From contig CP001769.1 of the NCBI GenBank assembly GCA_000024525.1, positions 5,861,001 through 5,925,000 of the forward strand: DNA of 64,000 nucleotides, written 5' to 3'. A program made the translations under genes and the position numbers. Of this stretch, positions 26,488 to 33,993 are shown piece after piece. The DNA is from Spirosoma linguale DSM 74. Lineage in GTDB: Bacteria > Bacteroidota > Bacteroidia > Cytophagales > Spirosomataceae. Position 1 is the first letter of the stretch. The number at the start of each line of letters is the position of its first letter. A model generated the notes under the pieces. It was given only the letters and a program-made list of their open reading frames with translations, had not been told where the DNA came from and searched no databases.

Positions 26488-26567
26488 ACTGGGTTTATGC
26501 TACTTCAAATTTTATCGGATTCAGAAGTATAAAATAATAAAGGCTTCTAAAACTGCCATTAATCGTT

Positions 26568-27122
26568 GTGTCATCTTTCGAGTTGCCTAAACTCTCTACA
26601 GCACCCATTGCTCTTCATGCCGTGGATGGGCCATGCGGACCTCTCGCGGCTTGGGGAGTTTTGCGCCATTTTCACAAGAGAACATCTGCTGCACGGCTAC
26701 TAAAAGCCTGTAGACACTCTGACCAACACGGCACATTTTCCATCGCTCTGGTAACAGCCATATACGAACATGGTTTATGGGTAGAGTTCTATTCTGAACC
26801 TGATCCAGAAATGCACATCATTGAAGTAGAATGCTATCGACGCGCAGCCGAATTAGGTATTTATAGGAAAGAGCCCCCCGAATTAAACAGCATACTGGCC
26901 AAGGTCAACTCTAGTTGCATTCCCATCATTTTTTATAATACCGAAGACGATGTTGGCCATTTTTCACCCATAGTAGGTACTCAAGGGGACCAGGTCCTCA
27001 TGCCCTACACGGATAAGCGAACTATGTCCAAAGTGGAACTGCAACAGCGGTGGTCGGCACCTGGTATCCTCCGGCAATGTTTACTTGTTTCCGCTCCCAT
27101 TCTCAACAATTTTGTTAGGTGA
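26568..27122 (+). CDS. C39-like cysteine peptidase domain protein
   Basis: This 184-residue protein uses a GTG start and has no signal peptide. DGPCGPLAAWGVLRHF places a nucleophilic cysteine at the start of a helix, and VGHFSPIVG gives the histidine, followed by LMPYTDKRT. This order is that of peptidase C39-like and BtrH-like folds, which cleave leader peptides or act as acyltransferases. It follows the exported papain-like gene by 80 bp. It could mature a peptide made elsewhere in the cluster, but no leader-peptide gene is visible. Confidence 0.6.
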   Translation: MSSFELPKLSTAPIALHAVDGPCGPLAAWGVLRHFHKRTSAARLLKACRHSDQHGTFSIALVTAIYEHGLWVEFYSEPDPEMHIIEVECYRRAAELGIYRKEPPELNSILAKVNSSCIPIIFYNTEDDVGHFSPIVGTQGDQVLMPYTDKRTMSKVELQQRWSAPGILRQCLLVSAPILNNFVR

Positions 27123-27496
27123 TTTCTCATATACAGTAATTCTCATAAAGACTACTTATAGGCTCATTACCGACCTTTTTCTGAAAGGCGGTCAGGCAGG
27201 AGGAGAGTAGTTGAAAACAATCATTTTTACTTTCAGTAAAACAGTTTAGTCTATACGTTGACTGTTTCGGCTCGCTCGAAGCTGTTTGTGTACAATTTCA
27301 AGCCTAAAGACAGCGGAACAATCACATCAATCATTTATGGCCGATGCGCCCTCCTAAAGCGTTTGGTTGAATACTACTTTTGGTTTGGCATTGTAACCCA
27401 ATAATTCTGTAACTTAAACCCTCACAACCTGCTTTATGAATCGAAAATAGATTTCTCACATTCACGTCCATAACGTGAGACAGACACTTCTGTAGC
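27123..27496. other. Intergenic region before the serine recombinase
   Basis: These 374 bases have no supported gene. GC drops here. The only structure seen is the palindrome at 27462-27478 just before the recombinase start. It may include the recombination site (res) used by the enzyme. Confidence 0.4.
27462..27478. promoter_or_regulatory. Palindrome TCACGT-CCATA-ACGTGA before the recombinase gene
   Basis: Two exact 6-bp arms with a 5-bp spacer lie 18 bp upstream of the recombinase ATG. The position fits an operator used for autoregulation or a resolvase-binding subsite. Nothing else supports the assignment. Confidence 0.3.
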
Positions 27497-28102
27497 ATGA
27501 AGTTAGGTTACGCCCGAGTCTCTACACAAGATCAAAATCTAGCGCTTCAGTTAGATGCCTTGAAAGCTGCTGGCTGCTCGAGAATTTTTCAGGAGAAAGC
27601 GAGTGGGTCTAAAACCGAACGGCCGGAGTTAAAAAGGCTACTAGAAATCATCCGGGAGGGCGACACGTTGATGATCTGGAAACTGGATCGACTAGGTCGG
27701 TCATTGAATCATTTAATCGAGATTGTTACTCAACTAGAAGAGCAACATATTGGGTTAGTCAGTCTGAACGACCCCATCGACACCACGACGGCTCAAGGCC
27801 GACTAGTTTTTCGGATTTTCGCCAGTTTAGCCGAGTTTGAGCGGGAGGTGATTCGGGAGCGGACTTTGGCCGGTTTAGCCTCTGCCCGACGACGGGGGCA
27901 ACTCTTAGGCCGACGTAAAGGGCTATCCAAAGCCGGTGAGCAGAAAGCCCGCATTGGCGAAAGCCTTTACAAAGAGGCCAAGTACTCGGTCGAACAAATT
28001 GCCCGCGAATTACACATTTCTAAAACCACCCTGTATAAGTATCTACGCATACGCGGGGTTGAAATTGGTATTTCAGTCCAAAACCAAACGGCTACCACTT
28101 AG
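27497..28102 (+). CDS. Serine recombinase of the resolvase/invertase family
   Basis: This 201-residue protein has its catalytic domain at 1-140. The nucleophile Ser is in GYARVSTQDQNLALQLDALK, with the conserved KLDRLGRSLNHL arginines and FREREVIRERT-type region (AEFEREVIRERTLAGLASAR). The C-terminal 45 residues form a Hin-type helix-turn-helix (YSVEQIARELHISKTTLYKYLR). Small enzymes like this resolve Tn3-type cointegrates or invert DNA. No transposase or inverted segment lies next to it, so it is probably a relic of a mobile element. Confidence 0.93.
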   Translation: MKLGYARVSTQDQNLALQLDALKAAGCSRIFQEKASGSKTERPELKRLLEIIREGDTLMIWKLDRLGRSLNHLIEIVTQLEEQHIGLVSLNDPIDTTTAQGRLVFRIFASLAEFEREVIRERTLAGLASARRRGQLLGRRKGLSKAGEQKARIGESLYKEAKYSVEQIARELHISKTTLYKYLRIRGVEIGISVQNQTATT

Positions 28103-28123
28103 AATAATGCATGTCTATTGGAT

Positions 28124-28159
28124 TTAACCTCAATTAAACGAACGTTCAATTGAGGTTAA
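28124..28159. terminator. Hairpin after the recombinase gene
   Basis: TTAACCTCAATT and AATTGAGGTTAA are exact 12-bp arms around a 12-nt loop that itself contains GAACGTTC. It lies 22 bp after the recombinase stop. It lacks a T-tract, so it could equally be a protein-binding site. Confidence 0.5.
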
Positions 28160-28222
28160 GTTGGCTAGGTTAGATCGGTTGAGCAGTTGACATGCAACTC
28201 AACCTTACTTATTGATCACTGG

Positions 28223-28603
28223 TTATTGCGGTTTATTCTTTTCCTTCTTTTTGCGCTGGTATTGCCATGACCAGGCTCGATAGGCATCTATCGAAGATGA
28301 ATCCTGCAGAACGGTATGCGAACCGTTTGGCCCCACAATGATTGCTCCCTTACCCGTGCCATGAATGGTCGAATGGCTACCATCAGGGTTGACATTAACG
28401 GACCCAGTACGTACAGAATGCGTACCGTCCGGATTAACAATAACGGAGCTATTGCCTGAACCATGGACGGTGGAATGGGTTCCATTGGGATTGACAATGA
28501 CCGACCCGGTCTGCACCGAATGGGTACCGTCAGGATTAACGATGACCTGAGCCCAGGCAGGTAGGCTTAACAGACCTATAAGGAGAAGGCAATACGTTTT
28601 CAT
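28223..28603 (-). CDS. Exported repeat protein (VNPDGTHS repeats)
   Basis: The product is 126 residues from MKTYCLLLIG, with a signal peptide ending PAWAQ. Almost all of the mature part is five copies of a 15-19-residue unit of the form (S)VIVNPDGTHSV-TG. Units alternate, so a 34-residue double unit is duplicated (102-bp tandem repeat in DNA). The C-terminus is basic (YQRKKKEKNKPQ). Each unit could form a beta-hairpin, giving a small solenoid at the surface. Function unknown. Confidence 0.65.
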   Translation of the reverse strand: MKTYCLLLIGLLSLPAWAQVIVNPDGTHSVQTGSVIVNPNGTHSTVHGSGNSSVIVNPDGTHSVRTGSVNVNPDGSHSTIHGTGKGAIIVGPNGSHTVLQDSSSIDAYRAWSWQYQRKKKEKNKPQ

Positions 28604-28868
28604 TGCCAGCTGAGCGAGTAATTTGTCCACTGAAAGATAATCGAAAAATCAAGTTCGAGTAAATGATCTGGATTCAATTACCATTTTTCATTATAACAAA
28701 CCTATAACAGTCGTCATGGGTTTGTTATGAATTTTCTATCATATATTTAATTCCTGACAGCCTGGCAGAGTAGCCCGATTTGTCACGAAAACTTTAGACT
28801 GAGCTACGGATTAATGAAATCGCAGGTAGTCGTTTCTTGAGAGAGACTAAAAAGGCTAGCTTGCGTGC

Positions 28869-29024
28869 ATGAATGTAGAGAAGCTAACAACTATACCAGA
28901 TCCGAACCAGGAACTTGACGATCCCTATGTGCATACGGTTTCAACGGAAGAATTCGTCGAAGCCGTTGAACGGACAAGCCAAGAAGAGAAGAACGATGGC
29001 CTAACGCCTAACGAGGAGGATTGA
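28869..29024 (+). CDS. Small acidic protein
   Basis: This 51-residue frame (MNVEKLTTIPDPNQELDDPY, then HTVSTEEFVEAVERTSQEEK and DGLTPNEED) runs from ATG to TGA. About a third of its residues are Asp or Glu. The composition is protein-like and unlike the AT-rich flanks, so I think it is real. Function unknown. Confidence 0.4.
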   Translation: MNVEKLTTIPDPNQELDDPYVHTVSTEEFVEAVERTSQEEKNDGLTPNEED

Positions 29025-29192
29025 TTTGTTCTTACTAAGCCTTGGACTCATTCCTTACTGCTGTATGTATCATCTTTATACAGAAGCCGGGCATTTGGCC
29101 AACTTTAAAAGCATACATTTTCCTCAAGCTTAAACTATACTCCCTGTTAACTGCCTTCGGTAGCGAATATACCTCAACTGTGTCGGCTACCC

Positions 29193-29789
29193 CTATCTAC
29201 AGAAATTTGTGTTGGTACAAACAATACTCGATATCTTTATTGGATTGTCTGAGTACTGATAAAGTAACTTTCTCGAACTGTTTTTATCAACGGCAACATC
29301 ACCCTTTTTATTAATATTCTTAACATTAATAGAATATGCATATCTATATAAACAATCTGAGTTATTTATCATTAGGTAGCATGTATATCTATTATTCCAT
29401 AAAGGGATTTTACTAATAGGCATGCAATATTCTTTGCTACTATAAATAATTTCAGTTAGTCCAAATTTTGACAAAGCAATACTTTTTTTATAATTCGTAA
29501 GGTCAAAATTCCCTCCGTTAGGACTTACTTCACCAATGAAATCATGAATCGCTTCAACTTCCCTCATTAATATATTCTTTTCTGAGTCGCTACCAATTTC
29601 AAGATTAATATCCTTTTTTAAATTGTTTAAATCTCGTAGTATCACAATAAAGTCTTCATCCTTTACTAAACCACTTTTAAATTTTTGTACAAGCCCTTCA
29701 AAGCGATCCTCTAACTTAGAAATTGACTGAAAATGTTCTTTTGGGGTCGATAGATTGACCCAAATACAGATTAATAATATTGCTTTCAT
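29193..29789 (-). CDS. AT-rich orphan, possibly exported
   Basis: This 198-residue frame starts with a short hydrophobic segment (MKAILLICIWVNLS) that may be a signal peptide. A helical region follows (FQSISKLEDRFEGLVQKFKS; LRDLNNLKKDINLEIG), then a Cys-containing half (SKEYCMPIS, YTCYLMINNSDCLYRY). Its GC content is clearly below that of the chromosome, which points to transfer. No family was recognised. Confidence 0.5.
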   Translation of the reverse strand: MKAILLICIWVNLSTPKEHFQSISKLEDRFEGLVQKFKSGLVKDEDFIVILRDLNNLKKDINLEIGSDSEKNILMREVEAIHDFIGEVSPNGGNFDLTNYKKSIALSKFGLTEIIYSSKEYCMPISKIPLWNNRYTCYLMINNSDCLYRYAYSINVKNINKKGDVAVDKNSSRKLLYQYSDNPIKISSIVCTNTNFCR

Positions 29790-30074
29790 TACAAACTTAT
29801 ATATGCATTCTAGTGTAGAATACGAATGGACTATTTAGAAAAAGATAACATCAGTGGCTCGGTGATTCTATGTGGCAAGTTATCCAAGAAGTATTATTTA
29901 ACAAACTTGTTGCTGCTGAATTGGCTACAACGTAGTGTTCGTTAGTCGGCCAATATATTCATAGTTTTTTAATAAACGTTCAAATAAGGCAACGGTTTCG
30001 TGAATGATTTCTGGTGCTGTCCCTAACGAACTGTCTATGTCACCAGGCTACAAGTGGCGTCTATGCAACGCTAG

Positions 30075-30281
30075 GTCATTCACGAAATCAAGCTGCTGTG
30101 GAACAGAAACGCTGTTATCAGCACAAACGTCCCTCTGCGCCGCGATGGATTGCCGTATAAGAACGCGAATCAATCAAAAATTCCTGACCGCGGTGTCGCC
30201 GTCTATTTTCATCTCAACGGTCAGTCTATGTCCTTCGCTTGTGACAAGTGGGACAGCTTTGCCGATAACATGAAACATTTT
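30075..30281 (+). pseudogene. Remnant of a plasmid-type conserved protein (J-domain-associated family)
   Basis: There is no start codon: an in-frame TAG precedes 30075. The frame reads HEIKLLWNRNAVISTNVPLR, then RDGLPYKNANQSKIPDRG, then VAVYFHLNGQSMSFACDKW and DSFADNMKHF. This block is the conserved middle of a family often carried on plasmids and phages and sometimes annotated as J-domain protein (pattern STNVPLRxDGLPY, GVAVYF, ACDKW, DN). Sequence after 30281 no longer matches. The gene is thus broken at both ends and is a mobile-element scar. Confidence 0.6.
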
Positions 30282-30294
30282 GTTAAAAGCTGGA

Positions 30295-30723
30295 TTAGAT
30301 CCCTGTACCGTCGCCACCTACAGTGACAAGGCCATTACCACCGCCATGACCTGTATTGATGATGCCGTTACGAGCACCCTCACCTGACAGTCCCTTTTCA
30401 AAGCCGAAAATAAAAAGACCACTGCCAACGCCTCCTCCACCCAAAAGCAATCTAAAGGGAAGCGCTCCTTGGCCACCAACAATTCCGTTACCGACGAGGC
30501 CAACTCCGCTCGACAAGCCATTGCCGCCTGCGTATCCGCCTTTTGAAACAAGCATGAGGGGTCGAACTCCTTCACCGCTTACGATGCCGTTTCCTTTTTC
30601 GTTACCGGACACAAGCCCGCCACGGCCGCTTCCGTTCCCGCCGTTATACCCGCGTACACCGCTCCCACCAGCCAGCGCTAAAAGAGCAGTCATCCCTAAT
30701 ACATAATTTAATCTCGCGTTCAT
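30295..30723 (-). CDS. Glycine-rich exported protein
   Basis: This 142-residue frame begins with a signal-like segment (LNYVLGMTALLALAGGSG). It continues with loose GNG-containing repeats (NGGNGSGRGGLVSGNEKG, GGYAGGNGLSSGVGLVGN), about 35 percent glycine. A proline-rich frame exists on the other strand over the same bases. I prefer the minus frame because of its signal sequence. Possibly a small surface or bacteriocin-like protein; function unknown. Confidence 0.4.
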   Translation of the reverse strand: MNARLNYVLGMTALLALAGGSGVRGYNGGNGSGRGGLVSGNEKGNGIVSGEGVRPLMLVSKGGYAGGNGLSSGVGLVGNGIVGGQGALPFRLLLGGGGVGSGLFIFGFEKGLSGEGARNGIINTGHGGGNGLVTVGGDGTGI

Positions 30724-30998
30724 GGTTGCATGGATTTGTATTACTACTTAAACGAATTATTGCGTAAGGATGCTTCTAAGATTATAGGGTTGCTTAATAG
30801 TTTAACCAAGAAATAACATATTGAATCTAAATTTATTAATTGGTCATATTGCATTCTTTTTAAGCTGTGACCCATCCGGAAATCATCCGATTGTGCAATC
30901 GTCTTACAAAAGTTGCTTATTGAAGAGTAGATCGTCTTTAAAGAATTCGGCTTTGTTTAACTCCATCAGCCTTACCATTCTTTACTGTAAATTGCCTT

Positions 30999-32534
30999 AT
31001 GACTGTAACTGACCTATATTGGGGAGAACTAGTAGCTTTTTACACCCATTCTGACTATGCGGGATTAATCAATTATTGTACTGATAAACTGACACAAGAT
31101 CCTACCCATTACCTCCTGTATGGGGCCAGGGGCAAAGCTTATTTAGAACTGGAAGAATATACCAAAGCCATTGATGATCTAAGTGCTTCCCTACTCCTGA
31201 ATGAGACATATGGTATGGGTCTTTATAACCGGGGTATCGCTTATTATTTTTCTAGCAATTACACCGCTGCCATCGACGATCTACAAGCCGCCAATCAGCA
31301 ACAAATACAGGTTAACGTGGATTACTTTGTAGGCCTGTGTTATTATTATACCGAACAGTACGAATCGGCTATCCACTTGTTTTCTAGCGTTTTAGATAGT
31401 GCCCAAGCCGATGAGTATATTTTAGAATGCCGGGCCAATGCATACACTGTAACGGGGCAGTCTCAATTGGCAGCCCGTGATCAGCTTGGCTTACTTCAAT
31501 TTCATCTTGACGCGATTCCTGAACTTGAAACCATTAACGCTATCGACTCAACCCCGTCACCTGTGGCTGAAGTCGATACATTTTGGAGTTGTTTTACTGA
31601 GATGTGTTTCTTATCTCAGACAGGGAGTATGCTTTCGGGGATTTATATTCTCCGGTTTACAAACCAAGAGTTCTACGTTGGAAAGGCTAAAAATATCTCT
31701 AACAGACTTAAACAACATCACAGAACCTACTCTGATATTGAGAGGATTTATTTTAAAGCCGTAGCCCTACAAGTACTTTTGGATGAAGAAAATGCCACGA
31801 TTGCCCACATGCAACGGATGGGCTTACGGATTCGAAATTTGAAGCAGCTCAGCTTTTTGGATCTGTTTAATACGCACCACCAAAGGCGCTGGGTCAATCA
31901 GCTTGATTATTCCTTTATATCGGGAACAAAATATGACAATCAGGCCATAAGGGAAAAGTTTACCAACCAGTTTAAAAGCCTACAGCAAAGGTCTTACTGC
32001 AACGAATTAATCCGGCTTTTATCCGCTTACATAGAAGCGACCATCCCCAATTATCTAGCCAGTGAATATAATTACTGGAGTATCTCCTGTTTGCCAAAGT
32101 ATCTGAAAAAGGATAAATGTGTATCGCGCATAAACATTCATGCGGTACCGGTTCTATCAGTTTTTGAAGAGAATGATACTTCACTGACCATGATCCTGTT
32201 CGTCTCTAAACTGCCCTTCCTGACTCACCAAAGTGAAAAAGGTTCACTTGAATATCTCATAGACCACCTACCCTCTTTACAAATAGAGTTTAAAGACGCT
32301 TTTCAACCACAGACTCAGGGGGATGAACTCACGTTGGTAATGAATCAAGGTGATTTTGAGAAAGCTTTACAGATACCAATTATTTTAGCGAGTTGCCGGC
32401 TTTTTAACCTCAGGATGATGAATCGCACCGGAAACGAAATAGGCCACCGGCGCACTGTTTGGCACTGCCTGGATCTGGCGGATGCAATTCATCAGACAAT
32501 AGGCTCCCCTCAGGCATCAGAAAGGATACCTTAG
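30999..32534 (+). CDS. TPR protein with GIY-YIG nuclease-like domain
   Basis: This 511-residue protein has TPR-like helices at residues about 15-170 (YGARGKAYLELEEYTKAIDD, YNRGIAYYFSSNYTAAIDDL, CYYYTEQYESAIHLFSSVLD). At about 211-285 is a GIY-YIG domain: SGIYILRFTNQEFYVGKAKN, then RLKQHH and a downstream Glu in LDEENATIAHMQRMG, matching the GIY, YVG, Arg and Glu positions. The C-terminal 220 residues are unassigned. It lies 218 bp before brxA on the same strand. A nuclease joined to repeats beside BREX suggests a defence role; the catalytic activity is inferred. Confidence 0.7.
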   Translation: MTVTDLYWGELVAFYTHSDYAGLINYCTDKLTQDPTHYLLYGARGKAYLELEEYTKAIDDLSASLLLNETYGMGLYNRGIAYYFSSNYTAAIDDLQAANQQQIQVNVDYFVGLCYYYTEQYESAIHLFSSVLDSAQADEYILECRANAYTVTGQSQLAARDQLGLLQFHLDAIPELETINAIDSTPSPVAEVDTFWSCFTEMCFLSQTGSMLSGIYILRFTNQEFYVGKAKNISNRLKQHHRTYSDIERIYFKAVALQVLLDEENATIAHMQRMGLRIRNLKQLSFLDLFNTHHQRRWVNQLDYSFISGTKYDNQAIREKFTNQFKSLQQRSYCNELIRLLSAYIEATIPNYLASEYNYWSISCLPKYLKKDKCVSRINIHAVPVLSVFEENDTSLTMILFVSKLPFLTHQSEKGSLEYLIDHLPSLQIEFKDAFQPQTQGDELTLVMNQGDFEKALQIPIILASCRLFNLRMMNRTGNEIGHRRTVWHCLDLADAIHQTIGSPQASERIP

Positions 32535-32752
32535 TCCCAAATTTCTCATCTGATTGGAATTATAGGCAACAGCCAGTCCATTTGCTTAAAACCTATGCCT
32601 TTAGATTTGACAGGCCTCATTTACAAAGGTACAGGAATACCAAAAGCATGCACTGTACCTTCGAATTTGGCCTGATTATGCCAAACGTTATGTAAAAAAA
32701 TGGCAAATTTGACCTACTATTTAATTGAGACTAGTCCAATGGACACGACTAA

Positions 32753-33388
32753 ATGCTATTACCTACAATTCACTACTCAGCTTCCTTCACGACCGGTGCT
32801 TTACTCCAAGAGGAAACACGGGCTCTACTTACCTTGATGGAGCAAGTACCAATGGACCAGGTATATGACCGGGCGAAAAAGGACTCGGATTATTTAAAAA
32901 TCAATTCGGAAGTCGCCCGGCGAAAAATAGCGGGCGAGGTTTTAAAACGGTATAAAGCTGTTGATCAGGGTGTATGGCAGTTCTTTCAATCACGGGTGCG
33001 AACCAATGAACAGTCCATACTCTTATTCTATGTTTGTCTGAAAACCTATACTCTACTGTTTGACTTTGTTCAAGGTGTAGTTGTTCGTCGATGGCAACAA
33101 CGATTACTATCACTGGATAAGAGCGATTTCGAGCGATTTCTTGACACGCTTATACCAACACATCCTGAATTACAAAAATTGACTGAAGCTACGCGCCGAA
33201 AATTGGCCCAGATAACGATGCTTATGTTAAAGCAAGCAGGGTTGCTGGAACGGGGACAATTAGTCACACCTTCTCTAGGAGCTGAAGTCTGGCAGTTTTT
33301 TATTGATCAAGACGACGACTGGATGTTGGACGCAGGTATGTTAACTCGCGCCGACCGGGAACGCCTTGGCTTATTACTACACGAATGA
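32753..33388 (+). CDS. brxA: BREX protein BrxA (DUF1819)
   Basis: This 211-residue protein is the first gene of a type 1-like BREX operon. The N-terminal YSASFTTGALLQEETRALLTL, followed by ARRKIAGEVLKRYKAVDQGVW, matches BrxA, a NusB-like DNA-binding protein. Its role in BREX is accessory and not fully defined. Its stop overlaps the ATG of brxB. Upstream, 218 bp separate it from the TPR/GIY-YIG gene and presumably hold the operon promoter, which I could not assign. Confidence 0.88.
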   Translation: MLLPTIHYSASFTTGALLQEETRALLTLMEQVPMDQVYDRAKKDSDYLKINSEVARRKIAGEVLKRYKAVDQGVWQFFQSRVRTNEQSILLFYVCLKTYTLLFDFVQGVVVRRWQQRLLSLDKSDFERFLDTLIPTHPELQKLTEATRRKLAQITMLMLKQAGLLERGQLVTPSLGAEVWQFFIDQDDDWMLDAGMLTRADRERLGLLLHE

Positions 33389-33993
33389 CAGGTCAATTTG
33401 ATCAACTTTATCATAAACTAACTGAAGTGACATTCCAGGATCCGGCTACCGGAAACTTGTTTTTCCCTGTCTATCTCTTCACCTACACGCCAACCGAAGA
33501 ATATAGTGTCCGTGAACAAATCTCAGCCTTAGGCGAGCGACTCCTTCGACCCTATGGTCAGAATGAAGTACTCGTACTTAATCTATTCGATGCATTTCTG
33601 GACTACCTACGGGCTGACGACTACGGCGATGAGACTTTACTGGACATCCTGCTTGATAAAGAACGTCAGGAAGGCTATTTAGGCGATATTGACGAGTTAC
33701 TTCGTAAAAAAGCGGGTGAGGAGGAGTTTATCAGCTTTGTGGCCCATCGTATTCGCACGTACCTGAATTTGCCCTCTCAATTTCCACGTGTTTTCGTTCT
33801 CCTGCACGGTTTTGGCAGTCTGTTTCCCTTATTACGGGTTAGCACTTTTCTCAACAAGTTCGAGCGGCATGTCGTCGGCTTTAAATTGATTGTCTTTTAC
33901 CCAGGTACATACCAACATCAACGCTACGTACTTTTCAACCAACTCCACGATGAACATTTGTATCGTGCTATCCACCTGAACGCCTTGCTCTAA
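33385..33993 (+). CDS. brxB: BREX protein BrxB (DUF1788)
   Basis: This 202-residue protein contains FFPVYLFTYTPTEEYSVREQ, VLVLNLFDAFLDYLR and RVFVLLHGFGSLFPLLRVS, typical of DUF1788/BrxB. BrxB is required for BREX protection in the systems studied and is thought to bind other BREX proteins. It overlaps brxA by 4 bp, and its stop shares a base with the start of brxC, so the three are tightly coupled. Confidence 0.9.
   Translation: MTGQFDQLYHKLTEVTFQDPATGNLFFPVYLFTYTPTEEYSVREQISALGERLLRPYGQNEVLVLNLFDAFLDYLRADDYGDETLLDILLDKERQEGYLGDIDELLRKKAGEEEFISFVAHRIRTYLNLPSQFPRVFVLLHGFGSLFPLLRVSTFLNKFERHVVGFKLIVFYPGTYQHQRYVLFNQLHDEHLYRAIHLNALL

Noticed and set aside
28320..28550. Tandem repeats considered as a CRISPR array
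   Set aside because: The repeats are in phase with a protein frame, lie directly next to each other without unique spacers of constant length, and no cas gene is near.
29042..29314. 90-codon plus-strand frame before the AT-rich orphan
   Set aside because: Overlaps the orphan's 3' end, is AT-rich by chance and has no recognisable feature.
30004..30273. 89-codon frame over the plasmid-type remnant
   Set aside because: The neighbouring frame at 30075-30281 carries the conserved motifs; this frame is a +1 shadow.
30356..30706. Proline-rich plus-strand frame opposite the glycine-rich gene
   Set aside because: It mirrors the Gly codons of the minus frame and lacks a signal sequence; the choice is not certain.
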